A stretch of DNA of 64,000 nt from Pachyseris speciosa (lineage: Eukaryota > Cnidaria > Anthozoa > Scleractinia > Pachyseridae). This document shows positions 1 through 9,121 of this stretch, piece after piece. Each line of letters opens with the position of its first letter. Position 1 is the stretch's first letter. The notes below the pieces were generated by a model. The model was not told the DNA's origin and made no database searches. It saw only the letters and a program-made list of their open reading frames with translations. Where the stretch lies: assembly GCA_016490735.1 (NCBI GenBank), contig JAEMWC010000264.1, positions 222,501 through 286,500 on the forward strand. The letters are read 5' to 3'. The translations under genes and the position numbers were made by a program.

Positions 1-120
1 AATTCAATCATTAATCCGCAGTTCAAATATGCGATTTTCATTTATTCACATGCAGTCGATTTTATTTTATCGTTTTAAAAATCAATCTTGTTCTATATTT
101 TCTTTTCTCTTTTAGTACAG

Positions 121-163
121 GGAAGCTATTTTAGGGGTTCTGTGCAATTTGTCATCAGTTGAG
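121..163 (+). CDS. catenin exon (WNLSS-type armadillo segment)
   Basis: A 43-base exon between TACAG and GTGAGG reads EAILGVLCNLSSVE, matching the GVLWNLSS segment of p120/delta-catenins, with Cys in place of the usual Trp. It ends on a complete codon. It is short, so the call rests on the motif, the splice signals and the neighbouring catenin exons. Confidence 0.6.
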
Positions 164-896
164 GTGAGGCACTTTCAAATATGGTAACTTGGTTAAATGC
201 TTCATCTGTGCCTAGCTCACATATGTTGTCTTTATTTACATTCATTGTCATTTGTCACCATCTTCGATTATAATAAGAACTCACCAAATGTTCTTTTCGA
301 AAATCCGGAAATTTCCTGTTCCATTGTGCATTTCACTTCGGTCAGAAGTTCCGGAATTTCCAAATTGAAGTGAAAGATACCTTTCCGCATTCGCGTCCCT
401 TGTATTAGGCAACCGAACGGTGTCGAACTAAGGGTGATTTTTCGAGAATGTTTTGTTTTGTTACATGAGTTGATAAAGTAAGTTGCCTATTACAAAGAGA
501 CTCGATAGCTAACGTTTCCACCGTTATCCCCTACTGAGAGCAAGTCAGTCAAGCAACCGGGGGTTGTGTGCGGTTACAGCGGTGAGTTGTAGAGCGGAGC
601 TGTAGGTGGAGACGTAGTAACATGGATAATGAAGAATAAATTAGCAGAATGAAAAGACCAAACATCGCGGTTTGTTTCCGACTCTAAATAACCGAGTGCC
701 GAAATAACAGTAAAAATTTGGTTACTTGGGTGTAGCTTCTAGAGTTCCGACGTCGATTTTTTTTACCCATTCTCAAAAATGTTGTCTTTCTAGGCTATCA
801 GGACACATTGTAATACGCAGTTACATTGTCTTGATAATATTCTCAACTGATGGGTAGGAAAGTCTGTTAAACAGTTTTGTTTGGTTTCATTTTTAG
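164..896 (+). other. catenin intron, no further exon recognised
   Basis: The stretch runs from a GTGAGG donor to a TTTTAG acceptor. I looked for the armadillo segment that normally separates the flanking exons and found no convincing coding frame. Either those exons are missing here or they have decayed. Confidence 0.5.
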
Positions 897-1235
897 TGCC
901 TGCAGCATTCTGTATGTACGCTGAGAAACCTGTCATACAGGCTTGAAAGTGAGATTGACAGGGACCGTTACGATGACGCTGATATAGACGTGGACCCTGC
1001 TGCGGTCAGGGAACAACAGAGCCAGGGCTGTTTTTAAGGGTGCGACGACAGGAAGAAGAATAAGGCCCCTTACAATACGAGGCCCATGGACCGACGGAAG
1101 GGTCCGCCTTAAGGGGTGGAACTTATTTGGCAGACAATACAGCAGTACTACGTGCTGTTACGTAAAGCTAAAAACATTGAAACCTTAGAGGGATCGGCCG
1201 GAGCACTGCATAACTTAACGGCTTGTTCTTGGAAG
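897..1235 (+). pseudogene. catenin exon with two in-frame TAA codons
   Basis: The exon follows TTTTAG and ends at AAG before GTTAGA. It starts CLQHSVCTLRNLSYRLESE, runs through the basic insert typical of p120 proteins (RKKNK) and ends LEGSAGALHNLTACSWK. TAA codons lie at 1036-1038 (after CF) and 1108-1110 (after GPP). In both places the next codon is Gly, and relatives commonly have Lys-Gly at the second site. A single A-to-T change of AAA would explain each. The frame is otherwise kept over 113 codons, so these look like nonsense substitutions, not frameshifts. Confidence 0.75.
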
Positions 1236-1379
1236 GTTAGAAACAGTAATGTTATGGTGCAGTTTAATTAATACCTAACTATGATTCGTGAGGATGCTGG
1301 GGAATTATAGGCCTAAAAGGCTTCGGTGAAAAAAAGAAAAAGACGTGCTAAGAACTTCAATACCGTCCCTAACTTAAAG

Positions 1380-1589
1380 GGAATTTAAGATACGACACAA
1401 CGGTCAGCAAGTACGGTCGGGCGAGCACCACAAATCGACCTCTCATGAGAAAAGCACAACATTTGAGCACTTGAAATTCGGAAATGTTACCGTTCCCGCC
1501 AAAATTTTCGTCCTTGTCGAAGTCCCCAAGAATTTCACTTACGCTCGCCTAACCATACTTGCTGGCCGTTGTGTCGTATCTTAAATTCC
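1380..1589. mobile_element. short inverted-repeat element (MITE) in catenin intron
   Basis: About 45 bp at 1381-1425 (starting AATTTAAGATACGACACAAC) recur as an almost exact inverted copy at 1543-1588. The two arms enclose about 120 bp with no coding capacity. This is the structure of a nonautonomous DNA transposon; the flanks show no clear target duplication. Confidence 0.7.
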
Positions 1590-1837
1590 ACACTGATGGA
1601 ACATTGTCCCGATATATAGATTTGTCGTGATTTTGGGAGGGCGGTATGTCTCGACACTAAATTTTCGCGCACTTCTGGAATTTGTCAAAAGTTACTTGTT
1701 AAATTAATCGCTAAAATCGGGAAAATTCGTGGTTGGGAATACTCGCATTTTCAATAGTCTACAAAAGCGCGCCTTGAAGGCATTCTTTTAGTTTCAAGAC
1801 TGAACTGTTTCACGGCTTGCGGGGCAGTAACTTTGTT

Positions 1838-1936
1838 CTCTCGTCTAAATTCCCTAACACCACCTAACCCGTGCGAAACGATAAACAGAAAACATGACAC
1901 AGACTTGCTATCGTGTGCTAACTGGAGGCCGCACGG
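1838..1936 (-). repeat. split direct repeat B2 (right end of YR element)
   Basis: These 99 bp match 4115-4213 essentially base for base, from CTCTCGTC to GCACGG. The outer edge at 1838 marks the element boundary with intron DNA. Confidence 0.9.
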
Positions 1937-2147
1937 TTTCTTGAGTCAGGATAATACGACAGTATAAATGACATAGGTGCAAAAGGCAATAACAGCTTCA
2001 ACAGAACCTGGGAGAGAACCAACGAGCATCCATAGGATGAAAAAACCCCACCGCGCTCGTAGCAGTAAAAACTGAGGAAAAACCCCGGCCCTATGGATAG
2101 GACTCTCCGACCTGCCGGGCACGGTCTTAAAGAAAACAATACATAAT

Positions 2148-3135
2148 TTATATCCCTAAAGATTGCGTGACTGATAAACGAGAATTAAAATCGTCTTTAA
2201 CATAGCCATCCTTGGCGTTTTCACTAGCCCAACGACCATGTCGCTTAAAAAGCCTATCAGGAATTCCGGCATTAGCTGCTGAGGTGGGTCCTCCAGTTCT
2301 AAGGCTATGAACACTAATCTTAGAAACGTCTGTAAAACCTCTAAAAGCGTCCTTTATAAGTTCTCGAGCTCTCGTATAGCTAATCCCTTGGCTCCGGACC
2401 TTCACTCTTGACCGAGGAGTAGCAAGGGCCCTGACTAAAGGTAAATCTTCAGAGAGGTCGATTTGAGCAGCCGAAATGTATTCTTCTAAGGCCTTGACAG
2501 GACAAGTCGGTAGATCTGACCTCGCGATAACGATCCATGCCCCGTCACGGAATTGGTCAGTCTTTGATGACTCTAGAAAAATGGAAACATACGAGGGGAA
2601 AAACTTAACATCGCAGGCCTTTATATGACATAACTCACTAAAACGGAAAAACCCTGCGTAACCTATAAGGCATAAAGCAACCGATCTGAGATCTGAAACG
2701 GATGGAGACTTATTTGTAATCCTCGATTCCACTAGGGCTCTCAACATCTCCAGAGTCACGGGATCTTTTTTGACCCTGGGCCTTCCCAGAATCCTTTGAG
2801 AAGCACTGACCATTAAAGAAACCAGAGCCAAGAAACAAGCCAGCCATTTGCTGGGCCCAGTCGATGGCATAAACGGCGTTAAGAACTGGAGAAGGAGAAT
2901 TAGCATCCTTAAACAAACACTGCAAATAAATTGCGAGCTGAAAAGGATTAGCAGGAAAAGGGCAGACGTGATTAGATGTTGCCCAACGTTTCCATCTTCT
3001 AAAACCTCCAAGGTAGGTACGCACAGTACCATCCGCTTTAGATCCAAGAACTGTGCTCTTCACCAAGGAAGCGGTGGGTTGGAGATGCTCGGGGGTTGAG
3101 GAGAAAAATTCTGACCACATTTCGGACTGGAACAC
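2148..3135 (-). pseudogene. tyrosine recombinase of the YR element, one frameshift
   Basis: The N-terminal core-binding part starts at ATG 3135 and is in one frame to about 2850 (RTYLGGFRRWKRWA, FQLAIYLQCLF, AIDWAQQMAG). The catalytic part continues in another frame to 2148. Visible catalytic residues are Arg in GFFRFSELCHIKACDV, the HxxR box in SVHSLRTGG, His/Trp in KRHGRWAS and Tyr in DGYVKDD. The enzyme would integrate the circular cDNA. The two frames switch around 2820-2865, so a one-base indel, or recoding, separates them. Lambda-integrase fold family membership is clear. Confidence 0.85.
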
Positions 3136-3654
3136 ATCTGCAAAGAGACAAAACTACCCAACAAGGAACGATATAAAACAAGGCAGACCACCTACCCAAA
3201 AACTCCACAACAAAGTGAAAAACTAACTAACCAACTAACTTAAAATATAAAACAAATTGTATAAGTAAATAAATAAAATCAATGAAAGAAAAAAAAATAA
3301 CCAGATATCAAGTGAAAAACAAAATGTATAATAATCGAGATAATACGAACAAGAAACTAATAAACAACAATAAAGAAAATTGTAAATCAAAAGCAGGATG
3401 GCACAAGTAAACCTTCGTTCACGGGCACAGATAGCCTCAAGTGCGGAAAAGGGCACAGATTGTCCCTTAGACGCAAATCTGAAACAAGTTAAATAAACAC
3501 ACAAAAACTAATCAACACTTCAAATCAACGCGCAACTCGGTTAAGTGTCGGGCGCAGTTGGTCCCAAGTCCGGCAAAGGGCACAGATCGTCCCTAGACAC
3601 AAATCTAACAACACTTCAAAATAACTCGCAATTCCATGAAAACTGGGCAAAGAA

Positions 3655-3740
3655 GGTCCCATGATCTTGGGCGCAGATGGTCCCACACTCCTGGGCACAG
3701 ATGGTCCCACACTCCTGGGCACAGATGGTCCCAAACTCTC
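3655..3740. repeat. 24-bp minisatellite inside the YR element
   Basis: About 3.5 copies of a 24-bp unit (GGGCACAGATGGTCCCACAC and four more bases) lie in the noncoding stretch between the internal repeat junction and the recombinase. Related GGGCACAGAT motifs are scattered over 3420-3600. Confidence 0.7.
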
Positions 3741-4086
3741 CAGGCACAAAAAAGGCCAGCACACTATAAAGGGGCAAAACGAGCTTCCATACTCTCCCCA
3801 ATCAAAGATGAGTCGCAAAAACAAAGGCACACATTCAGAAAAAATATATGTACAACTTGGTAAAGGCTCAGCACACACGAACTGGACGCAAATCAGCCGC
3901 TTCTCAGCAACGCAAGGAACATCAACTAAAAGAAAGAAAAACAAAAAACAGACAAACTAGCGTAAAAAGGTAAAAGTGAGCGCCTCCAGAGAGAACACCA
4001 AGAGGGCCAATCTACATAAAACACCTCTTTAAATACTCTTGCCGAATCCCTTGACAGTTCATAACGACGAGAGCATATTTTTCCGC

Positions 4087-4213
4087 TAATTATTCAAAAC
4101 GCGGAAAAATTCGACTCTCGTCTAAATTCCCTAACACCACCTAACCCGTGCGAAACGATAAACAGAAAACATGACACAGACTTGCTATCGTGTGCTAACT
4201 GGAGGCCGCACGG
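4087..4213 (-). repeat. internal B1-A2 repeat junction of YR element
   Basis: A2 (4087-4114) matches A1 at 7019-7046, and B1 (4115-4213) matches B2 at 1838-1936. The two halves abut here without a gap, which is the diagnostic internal junction of split-direct-repeat elements. Confidence 0.9.
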
Positions 4214-4288
4214 CCCCAAGAGTACAAAGAAAGAGACAACGACCTGCTAAAACATAAAGAACTTAAAAGAAAAAAAACATTAAAATAC

Positions 4289-6610
4289 CTAACAATCGAA
4301 GTGGACTCTCAAAGCAATCATCCGGAACTTCAAGTCTTCATTTCCAAACACGCTATTGCAATTGCCGGAAACGTAAGCTTCTTTACATGAGGGAAGCTCC
4401 ATCCAGTCAACAATAAAACTGGCAAAACGTCTTCCGTCTGGACAAATCATCGGCCAAAACGGGGCGGAGTGCCACAAAGGGACGATAACAGAACCTAAAG
4501 CTTTACAATTACGCATATGAAGAAGGACGCGCAGGATAAGGCAGATAGGCGGACAGGCATAATTGTTCTCCCCGACCCAATTCATAACAAAAGCATCTAT
4601 GCCTTCAGAACCTGGATTCCAAAATAGCGAATTAAAACGCGGAAGTTTAGCATTCACATGATTTGCGAAACGGTCTATAGTATGAGGACCCCAAACTAAG
4701 TCAATGCGATGAAACGAAAGCGGAGAAAGGCCCCAATCGTCCGCGTCATAAATACGACTGAGAAAATCAGCCTGGTCATTCTGGGACCTTGGGATCCACT
4801 CCATTTCGATCGAAATGCCATGATTGCAGCAGATGTTAAAGATAGACAAAGCCTCGGACTGCAAATGACCTTTACTACTTCCAGACGAAATAATCCGAGG
4901 TACATTTTGGTTGTCCGTAAACCATTTAACAGTTAAACCTGATAACTGGTTAACCAAAGAAAGCAGAACAAATTTAACTGCCAAAATCTCTCTGAAAGTA
5001 GAGCTAGACCGCATTTCCTCGTCGGACCAAACGCCCGACACTAAATTAAGGCCACACTGCACGAAATAGCCACCAAAACCGGAGTCACTAGCATCGGAGT
5101 AAACAACACCAACTGCGCTCGATTTAGGTGACATAACCTTACCATTAAAAGCGTCAATATTGCTCAACCAAAAAGAATGTTCATTACGAATCTCAGGGGA
5201 AACAAGCAAGGGCTGATCCCAGGAGGTTCTACACTCAATAGCTGTATAGCAGTTCCTTGCAAACAGCCTGGTAACATTTCCTACTGCACAAGCCATAGAA
5301 ATAATTTGCCCAGTAACTGAAGCAAGATCTCTGGCTATAATCTGGTCATTTTGGAGACAAAAAACTAAGGAAGATTTGAGCTTAAGGATGCAGCACTCAG
5401 GAATATGAATTAAACCTTTGTCAAAATCCAAAACGGATCCCAGGAAAACTAACTTCTGTGTAGGATCCCAAGTCGATTTGTCGTCGTTAGGAGTAAAACC
5501 AGAAAAAGCAAGATCTTGACGAATAAAATCACTAAGGATTCTGGCACGCTCCACAGACATATCCCCTCCAATCCCGTCGTCGAGATACATAAGAGTAAGA
5601 TGACCACGACCTCTCCAGTATTTAACCAGTTGACGAACCACTTTGGTGAAGACATATGGAGCCGAAGTCAAACCAAAAGGCAAAACCTTAAATTCGTAAA
5701 ATTTCATAACTCCATCGGAAGAAGGCCATTTAAACGACAAGAATTTCCTGTGCTCCTCGCAAATATCAATGTGGTGATAAGCTGACTTGAGATCAAAAGA
5801 AAAAACAAACATTCCAGAAGGAAACATTTGAAGAACTGTTCTCAAGTCTTCGTATTTGATGGACTTCTTAATGATAAATTTGTTAAGATGAGATAAATCC
5901 AAACTAAGCCTAAGTTTGCCTGACGACTGCACAGCGACGTGTAAAGGATTGCAAAACTGAGGGGAAACCAGAACCTCTCTTATGCAGCCACGTGTCAACA
6001 ACTCTGAAATTGCACCCTGAACAAAAGCTCTCCGATGTAAAGCAGAAGATCGATTCTCAATCGAATACGGAAAGGGCGATTCCCGAAAAAGAATTTTGTA
6101 ACCGTTTTGAATAATGTCAAGAACAAACTCTGAAGCTCCAACTACATCACGCCAAAAAGGAAAATTTGCTCGCAGCTTCCCTTGAATACAAAATGATTCT
6201 TCGGCGTCCTGCTCCGACTTAGCAAATTCACACTGATCCAAATCCAAAAACTCATGATTTCGATCCTGACGACAAGAGTTTATCTTTGGATGGGCAAGAG
6301 CTGGCCCAGTGACCTCTCTTTCCGCATCGAAAACACAAATCGGAGCCTCTGAAAAAGTTTCCGGAGTATCGACCTTGGGAACGAAAATAGCTACCAGCAG
6401 GAGGAAAAGAACCGGACGCACCACCAATTCTGGAAGCGTTATTTGGGGAAAGCGCAGAAAAGGAAAATTTGGCGCTGGATTTTCTCTTTTTCTCTTGAAG
6501 AGTTTTAAGCTTGGCTGCGGCTCTTTTTTCAGCCTTCTTAATTTTTGAGGCGTCCGCGTCATCGTCGGCCAAATCATCACAAACGTATTCTTGAACCGTG
6601 GCCCAACCAA
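4289..6610 (-). CDS. reverse transcriptase-RNase H polyprotein of the YR element
   Basis: Up to 773 codons are open. Reverse transcriptase motifs are LRLSLDLSHLNKFI, FSFDLKSAYHHIDI, LPFGLTSAPYVFTK and the active-site YLDDGIGGD. RNase H follows, with YSDASDSGFGGYF, a FTDNQN motif and QNDQADFLSR. The C-terminal IDRFANHVNAKLPRFNS segment is typical of DIRS/Ngaro-type polyproteins. The ORF overlaps gag by about 360 bp in another frame, so the real start may lie inside the overlap or depend on frameshifting. It appears intact. Confidence 0.9.
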   Translation of the reverse strand: MVGPRFKNTFVMIWPTMTRTPQKLRRLKKEPQPSLKLFKRKRENPAPNFPFLRFPQITLPELVVRPVLFLLLVAIFVPKVDTPETFSEAPICVFDAEREVTGPALAHPKINSCRQDRNHEFLDLDQCEFAKSEQDAEESFCIQGKLRANFPFWRDVVGASEFVLDIIQNGYKILFRESPFPYSIENRSSALHRRAFVQGAISELLTRGCIREVLVSPQFCNPLHVAVQSSGKLRLSLDLSHLNKFIIKKSIKYEDLRTVLQMFPSGMFVFSFDLKSAYHHIDICEEHRKFLSFKWPSSDGVMKFYEFKVLPFGLTSAPYVFTKVVRQLVKYWRGRGHLTLMYLDDGIGGDMSVERARILSDFIRQDLAFSGFTPNDDKSTWDPTQKLVFLGSVLDFDKGLIHIPECCILKLKSSLVFCLQNDQIIARDLASVTGQIISMACAVGNVTRLFARNCYTAIECRTSWDQPLLVSPEIRNEHSFWLSNIDAFNGKVMSPKSSAVGVVYSDASDSGFGGYFVQCGLNLVSGVWSDEEMRSSSTFREILAVKFVLLSLVNQLSGLTVKWFTDNQNVPRIISSGSSKGHLQSEALSIFNICCNHGISIEMEWIPRSQNDQADFLSRIYDADDWGLSPLSFHRIDLVWGPHTIDRFANHVNAKLPRFNSLFWNPGSEGIDAFVMNWVGENNYACPPICLILRVLLHMRNCKALGSVIVPLWHSAPFWPMICPDGRRFASFIVDWMELPSCKEAYVSGNCNSVFGNEDLKFRMIALRVHFDC

Positions 6611-6980
6611 ATTCGGATTTGTCCGCTAGTTTAATTATCTTTTGTCTGCTATTAAGCAAGGAAATACCTTCATTCAATTCCTCCTTCGCCTTGCCAATAT
6701 TTCCATTCTCCAAAGCTTTTAATGCGGCAGACCCCTTCTTGATCACCTTGCGGTTGAAATTGAACTGTTGCTCATTCCCTTTCTTCTTGAAGACGTGGGT
6801 TTCTGGTTGTACTTCCGAAGCTAATTGCGAAGCCAACTCCGTCTGCGCTTTAAGCAAGTTGCTTTGTACGCCCTGAATCTGCGTATTTACTGCGGACAGG
6901 ATAACGTCCTTCTGCGCCTCCAAAATGGCATGTAAGTCGGAAGGGATAGAAGTGGATAATGAAGAATCCTCTTCGCCCAT
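6252..6980 (-). CDS. Gag-like zinc-knuckle protein of the YR element
   Basis: A 242-codon ORF begins MGEEDSSLSTSIPSDL near the A1 end. An N-terminal helix-prone half, with SALKALENGNIGKAKEELNE, is followed by a Lys-rich linker and one CCHC zinc knuckle, CFRCGKRGHWASSC. This is the nucleic-acid-binding capsid-type protein expected 5' of pol. It overlaps the pol ORF. Confidence 0.8.
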   Translation of the reverse strand: MGEEDSSLSTSIPSDLHAILEAQKDVILSAVNTQIQGVQSNLLKAQTELASQLASEVQPETHVFKKKGNEQQFNFNRKVIKKGSAALKALENGNIGKAKEELNEGISLLNSRQKIIKLADKSEFGWATVQEYVCDDLADDDADASKIKKAEKRAAAKLKTLQEKKRKSSAKFSFSALSPNNASRIGGASGSFPPAGSYFRSQGRYSGNFFRGSDLCFRCGKRGHWASSCPSKDKLLSSGSKS

Positions 6981-7018
6981 GAGCCGCGAAAACCAGAAAG
7001 AGAATTCTAACGTAAAAG

Positions 7019-7046
7019 TAATTATTCAAAACGCGGAAAAATTCGA
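7019..7046 (-). repeat. split direct repeat A1 (left end of YR element)
   Basis: 28 bp identical to 4087-4114, from TAATTATT to ATTCGA. The element ends at 7046; the next 13 bases and the AG belong to the catenin splice acceptor. Confidence 0.85.
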
Positions 7047-7059
7047 ATTTACTCCCTAG

Positions 7060-7210
7060 TGGGCCATCAAAATCCGTGGAGACACGAGAAAAGCGCAGGC
7101 CATTCCTCAACTCGTGGAGCTCTTAAGAATTGATTATGATCCAACAATCCGTGCGGCCGCCATTGCTCTTCGTAACTCCTGTGTGGACCCAGAGAACAAG
7201 AGAGCTGTTG
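7060..7210 (+). CDS. catenin exon with a lost splice donor
   Basis: The exon starts after CCCTAG in phase 0 and reads WAIKIRGDTRKAQAIPQL and onward to ALRNSCVDPENKRAV. It aligns with the armadillo segment before the LVHRLP segment in p120 family members. Joining base 7210 to the exon at 7681 gives NKRAVGEKAM in frame, as in relatives, but the intron then begins CTAAGA instead of GTAAGA. A yeast-to-human splice machinery would not normally use CT. The retroelement ends at 7046, 13 bases before the exon. Confidence 0.75.
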
Positions 7211-7680
7211 CTAAGACTAACAATATTCTCCAGTTTATAATTGTAACAGATTCTCTAGTAGCTGGCTAGGTTCTAAATCACACATTTAACTTGGTTTTAG
7301 TTTTGTGTAACATGCACTGGCTCTCGACGTTACTAATTCCCCTGTATGAGGTGCAAGAAAAATAACTGTAATGCGCCGTCATCACTATCATTTCCTCCAG
7401 AAGCTAAGGCTCGATTACCAGCTGCTGTTTCGGGAATGAGTCTACACTCACCCCTCCCTTCTCGGGGAGGATACTCCGAACCCAAGTGAGCGGCGGAAAT
7501 CGAGTCAAGCTTAGCGGTACCCTGAATGAACTCACTTCATTCAACGACTAATTCTCGAAAGTGGAGAAAAACCGATCAAATCGAGCGTGTAATCAACTAG
7601 GACGGAAAGGAATTTAGTTGGGATTAACCAGTCAGAATTCCTGAGGTATATGTTCATGTGGCTAGCTTCATTTTCCTCAG

Positions 7681-7819
7681 GTGAGAAAGCTATGGTTCAT
7701 CTGGTTCACAGACTCCCCACAGGGGAGAAGGAGAGGCCAAGACTCGTGCAGGATCCAACTGTAGCCTCGCTTCTATGTGCCATCTATCAGCTGGCCAATA
7801 AGAACGACAAGAACTCCAA
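7681..7819 (+). CDS. catenin exon, LVHRLP armadillo segment
   Basis: The exon follows TTTTCCTCAG and ends AACTCCAA before GTTAGT. It encodes EKAMVHLVHRLP followed by VASLLCAIYQLANKNDKNSK, closely matching the delta-catenin YAMRDLVHRLP region. Phases 1 in and 2 out agree with the neighbouring exons. No stop is present. Confidence 0.8.
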
Positions 7820-7901
7820 GTTAGTAATTCCAACATACTTTAATCGTTTTAAAAAAGTGTCTGCTTGATCATTTCTTTAAATCGTTTTTTTATTAATTTT
7901 A

Positions 7902-7999
7902 AAAATCGGCGAAAATAAACGACGTTGCGAAGTCATCTTGACCTCATTTTCGAGTTTAAAAAGATGGCTTCGAAACGTCATTTATTTTCGCTGATTTTA
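7902..7999. mobile_element. 98-bp hairpin element in catenin intron
   Basis: 38-bp arms at 7902-7939 and 7962-7999 (AAAATCGGCGAAAATAAACG and its inverted copy) differ at only a few positions and enclose about 22 bp. It is a small MITE or solo hairpin. Confidence 0.65.
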
Positions 8000-8130
8000 T
8001 ATTATTAATTGTGTATTATGATGTTCCCAATTTTTATTGTTGAATATTAACAGCCGGTTTCTCGATATATATGTAAAAAAAAATAGAAACTGTGTCATTT
8101 GTTTTTATTGTACCGCATACTCGTTGTTAG

Positions 8131-8227
8131 ATTTTTACGGAAAACTACAGGAATTCGCAAGATGGTGAGGATAGCAACAGATCAGGACAAAACTTACTCA
8201 TCCAGGGTCATAAAAATAGCAAATCAG
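8131..8227 (+). CDS. catenin exon, last armadillo repeat, first half
   Basis: A 97-base exon after GTTGTTAG and before GTGAGC reads FLRKTTGIRKMVRIATDQ then KIANQ. This corresponds to the LRETGGIEKLV segment near the end of the p120 armadillo domain. It joins in phase to the exon at 9122, giving ANQVLANLW. Confidence 0.8.
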
Positions 8228-8394
8228 GTGAGCAAGGTGTCAATCAATCATTTAGCCGTGTATCGATCCGTCAGTCAGAGTTAACTAATCAAACAGCAGA
8301 TTCAACCAGTCAGGTGGTGACTTCTTTACTCAGTCAAGTGTTTGTCTGTTTATCAGTGAATCACTTTGTTCGTTTGGCGGTGTCCTGTTACAAG

Positions 8395-8625
8395 AGGCAG
8401 CGTGGTCGAGTGGTTAGGGTGCTGGATTTGTAATCGGGAGGTTCCGGGTTCCAATCCCACTCCGACCACCGAGCTGGAATTGTTTGTCGGTAGTCCCCAG
8501 TTCAACTCCCCTGTCTTGCACTTGTAAACACTAAATAGCCAACTGGCCTGACACCCGCCAGTTGGAATTCTCAATCTGTATCGTTCTGTTTGAAATATTT
8601 GTTTCACTATCCAATATTTGCAAAG
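8395..8625 (+). mobile_element. tRNA-derived SINE in catenin intron
   Basis: The head (8397-8470) has a tRNA-like A box (GTGGTCGAGTGGTTAGGG) and B box (GGTTCCGGGTTCCAATCCC) but no CCA-ready acceptor stem pairing. The body contains the AAATAGCCAACTGG and CGCCAGTTGG segments common to coral SINEs. It has pol III promoter elements, and is a retroposon rather than a tRNA gene. Confidence 0.75.
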
Positions 8626-9121
8626 GAACGCGAAATCTAAGGGCTACCTCTTTGGTCTTCCTCTGGAAAGCGGACACACTTAAATCTAAAAATGCCCTTG
8701 ATAAATACATGAGTTGTCCCAGTGACTCGATTTAGTGCCCCCGTTCCTCCTTCCGTTGAATAAGTGTTTTTGAAGCCTCTCCCGCATCTCACTCTCTGTA
8801 CTGAAGAGCGTGCCATTTGCATTACCCCCTTCCAATACGGCTTTCTTGTAAAGAAGTTAGTTAATAACATATGAAATTACTGTATTCAAATAAAAGTGAA
8901 TCAATCAATCGTAGACTAAATTACGTTGAAGTCGAACTGTTACTTTTCGTACTGCTTTACCTTCTCTCGTTAACTTGGTTTTTCACAGGCGGTCTGTTTT
9001 CGAGGGGCTTCCCCTTCGCTCCCGAACTGAAACATCTGAGCCCTGGCTTTAAATCAAATGTATACTGAATCTATTTGATCAAACTGTCGGACTCTAGCTC
9101 TCATTGTCTGTGGTGTTGCAG

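Larger units (their letters stand above)
1838..7046 (-). mobile_element. tyrosine-recombinase retroelement, Ngaro/PAT-like, complete ends
   Basis: A 5,209-bp element on the minus strand encodes a zinc-knuckle Gag, RT plus RNase H, and a tyrosine recombinase. It has the split direct repeats of YR retroelements of the PAT/Ngaro type. A 28-bp repeat A occurs at 7019-7046 (A1) and 4087-4114 (A2); a 99-bp repeat B occurs at 4115-4213 (B1) and 1838-1936 (B2). In element orientation the order is A1, gag-pol, B1, A2, YR, B2. Joining B2 to A1 would recreate the B1-A2 junction, as expected for a circular DNA intermediate integrated by a recombinase. It lies inside a catenin intron, antisense to the gene. 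The YR reading frame is broken once. Confidence 0.9.

Noticed and set aside
897..1235. Alternative genetic code or selenocysteine-like recoding to explain the TAA codons
   Set aside because: Other genes in the window end normally at TAA, TAG or TGA, and cnidarian nuclear genes use the standard code.
8397..8470. Functional tRNA gene
   Set aside because: A and B boxes are present, but the acceptor stem does not pair and a SINE body follows directly.
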